This document shows positions 63,923 through 64,000 of a stretch of 64,000 nt of DNA, piece by piece; the stretch's first letter is position 1; the number at the start of each line of letters is the position of its first letter. The stretch is taken from the NCBI RefSeq assembly GCF_000379465.1, contig NZ_KB905380.1, forward strand, positions 372,001 to 436,000. The letters are read 5' to 3'. This DNA comes from Sciscionella marina DSM 45152 (GTDB taxonomy: Bacteria; Actinomycetota; Actinomycetes; Mycobacteriales; Pseudonocardiaceae). Under the pieces are notes generated by a model. It made no database searches, was not told where the DNA came from, and was given only the letters and a program-made list of their open reading frames with translations. The translations under genes and the position numbers were made by a program.

Positions 63923-64000
63923 CCGTCGAGAAAACCACCACGAACGAGAGCGATCTGCGGGAATTCGGTTATTCGAGCTCGCTGAAGCGGACGCTGGGAA
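63919..64000 (+). CDS. Amino acid permease-like protein, start only (partial)
   Basis: GTG 63919 overlaps the dehydrogenase stop (GTGA) and opens a frame to the window end: VTVEKTTTNESDLREFGYS then SSLKRTLG. The LREFGY-x4-LKR-x-LG segment is the usual N-terminal start of APC-type amino acid/GABA/ethanolamine permeases, just before the first helix. Only 27 codons are visible, so the family call is tentative. Confidence 0.55.
   Translation, partial: MTVEKTTTNESDLREFGYSSSLKRTLG

Noticed and set aside
1-64000. Search for tRNA, rRNA, CRISPR arrays, transposases, integrases and riboswitches.
   Set aside because: No sequence with the required conserved parts was found by eye; weak candidates were not reported.

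Overview
The window is high-GC, densely packed actinobacterial chromosome, most likely from the Pseudonocardiaceae or a close relative. Supporting markers are F420-type LLM oxidoreductase, DinB_2/mycothiol-type enzyme, split LigD, the imuA'-imuB-dnaE2 mutasome with an actinobacterial LexA box, coproporphyrin-type heme genes (hemE-hemY-hemQ), DUF3000, DUF3558 and DUF5313 proteins, and many GTG starts with 1- or 4-base stop/start overlaps. I see no tRNA, rRNA, CRISPR array, insertion sequence, phage or attachment site. The species call is inference.

Layout. 1-4.2 kb: a DedA-like membrane protein (cut by the left edge), a metallo-beta-lactamase-fold hydrolase, an LLM oxidoreductase and a CoA-ligase-like enzyme, all on minus. 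4.3-7.8 kb: L,D-transpeptidase, CysQ-like phosphatase, GNAT acetyltransferase, methyltransferase, DinB_2 protein. 7.8-17.1 kb: DNA repair and stress block with a two-gene LigD (polymerase and ligase on separate proteins), glutamate decarboxylase, and imuA'-imuB-dnaE2 under a perfect SOS box. 17.3-21.4 kb: biotin ECF transporter operon bioY-(acyl ligase)-(thiolase)-bioM-bioN. 21.5-24.3 kb: YnfA, a KDG-type sugar kinase, TauE-like exporter and a GntR regulator.

24.4-40 kb is a carbohydrate region. One minus operon holds a solute-binding lipoprotein, two MalFG-type permeases and a GH38 alpha-mannosidase, followed by the GntR gene. A second set holds a fucose/arabinose-isomerase-like enzyme, an FGGY kinase and an unusual 374-aa protein with tRNA-guanine-transglycosylase-like motifs, divergent from a LacI regulator. 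A third operon encodes a ribose-type ABC importer. The isomerase and importer promoters share the same -35/-10/operator arrangement, so they are probably one LacI regulon for an unidentified sugar.

40-64 kb: EamA exporter, a hydrolase-like lipoprotein lacking its nucleophile, a DUF3558 lipoprotein, a TetR/MaoC divergent pair with an obvious operator, msrB, the heme operon (hemE, hemY, hemQ and a class III CoA transferase), DUF3000, a hydrolase plus M19 dipeptidase, an orphan LuxR-type response regulator, ribonuclease D, a GT-B-like protein with an SDR, an OmpR-type two-component system, dxs, a TetR regulator, and an aldehyde dehydrogenase coupled to an amino acid permease cut by the right edge.

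The least explained parts are the TGT-like protein in the sugar locus (30587-31711), the LacI regulon, the BioY-linked ligase/thiolase pair whose thiolase has lost its second cysteine, and several strongly structured intergenic repeats.
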